Shown: in pieces, positions 13,988-14,075 of the stretch | How positions within the stretch are numbered: position 1 is the first letter of the stretch | How the letters are laid out: each line of letters starts with the position of its first letter | From: an uncultured Collinsella sp. | GTDB lineage: Bacteria > Actinomycetota > Coriobacteriia > Coriobacteriales > Coriobacteriaceae | DNA: 14,075 bases | Reading direction: 5' to 3' | Assembly: GCA_905207425.1 (NCBI GenBank) | Contig: CAJLLB010000039.1 | Span: forward strand, 1 to 14,075 | Position numbers and translations under genes: made by a program | Notes under the pieces: model-generated | Database searches by the model: none | Told to the model about the DNA's origin: nothing | Seen by the model: the letters and a program-made list of their open reading frames with translations, nothing else

Positions 13988-14075
13988 AAATGCAAGCTAA
14001 TAATCTATGTGGTCAATATAATACCGTTGAACCCGCATATCGATACCGCTCAGCCATTCGCCTCGCCCCCATCGC
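13988..14075. other. Right-edge non-coding stretch with a consensus -10 box
   Basis: No gene is seen. TATAAT at 14017-14022 is a perfect -10 hexamer in an AT-rich patch, but no good -35 box lies 16-18 bases upstream. It may drive a plus-strand gene beyond the window. Confidence 0.25.

Overview
The window looks like a chromosomal accessory region of a high-GC gut actinobacterium, most likely Coriobacteriia (Collinsella-like). This rests on the GC-rich codon use of the backbone genes, an Actinobacteria/Gram-positive-type LexA box, and the style of the exported protein at the left edge. It is an impression from sequence, not a database result.

Layout. (1) 1-212, minus: the N-terminal end of an exported protein that runs off the left edge. 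(2) 213-741: an AT-richer intergenic stretch ending in two back-to-back palindromes that overlap a plausible promoter. (3) 742-4555: a lower-GC, probably acquired defence block. It holds an AAA/ABC-type ATPase overlapping a TOPRIM-like (RloB/AbiLii-like) gene, an unidentified broken gene on the other strand, and a 506-residue protein ending in an Apea-like HEPN domain with an intact RNxxxH ribonuclease motif. (4) 4576-5977: an IS110-family element, bounded by a 9-bp direct repeat, whose transposase carries an extra C-terminal XRE-like helix-turn-helix. (5) 6394-7992: a DNA-damage neighbourhood with ogt (O6-alkylguanine repair), the truncated start of an Abi_2 abortive-infection gene, and a GyrI-like gene whose promoter contains a near-ideal LexA/SOS box. 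(6) 8194-11666: an ABC ATPase and a large FtsX/MacB-type permease, closed by an intrinsic terminator. (7) 11797-12021: nested inverted repeats with no coding capacity. (8) about 12051-13533: an IS256-family element whose leader can form a hairpin over the translation start region. (9) 13626-13987: a cluster of TGTCTGAC-type repeats in both orientations, followed by a 61-codon ORF that could be a ribbon-helix-helix protein.

How the parts fit together. The ATPase and TOPRIM-like pair has the architecture of AbiL/RloAB (and, more distantly, PARIS) anti-phage systems. The HEPN protein resembles ApeA-type defence proteins. With the Abi_2 remnant and two insertion sequences, this looks like a turning-over defence island inserted in ordinary backbone. 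The ogt and SOS-box GyrI-like genes suggest a response to DNA-alkylating compounds. The ABC pair is backbone-like. The least explained items are the promoter palindromes at 653-687, the interrupted gene at 2655-3017, the intergenic repeat unit at 11797-12021 and the repeat cluster at 13626-13768.
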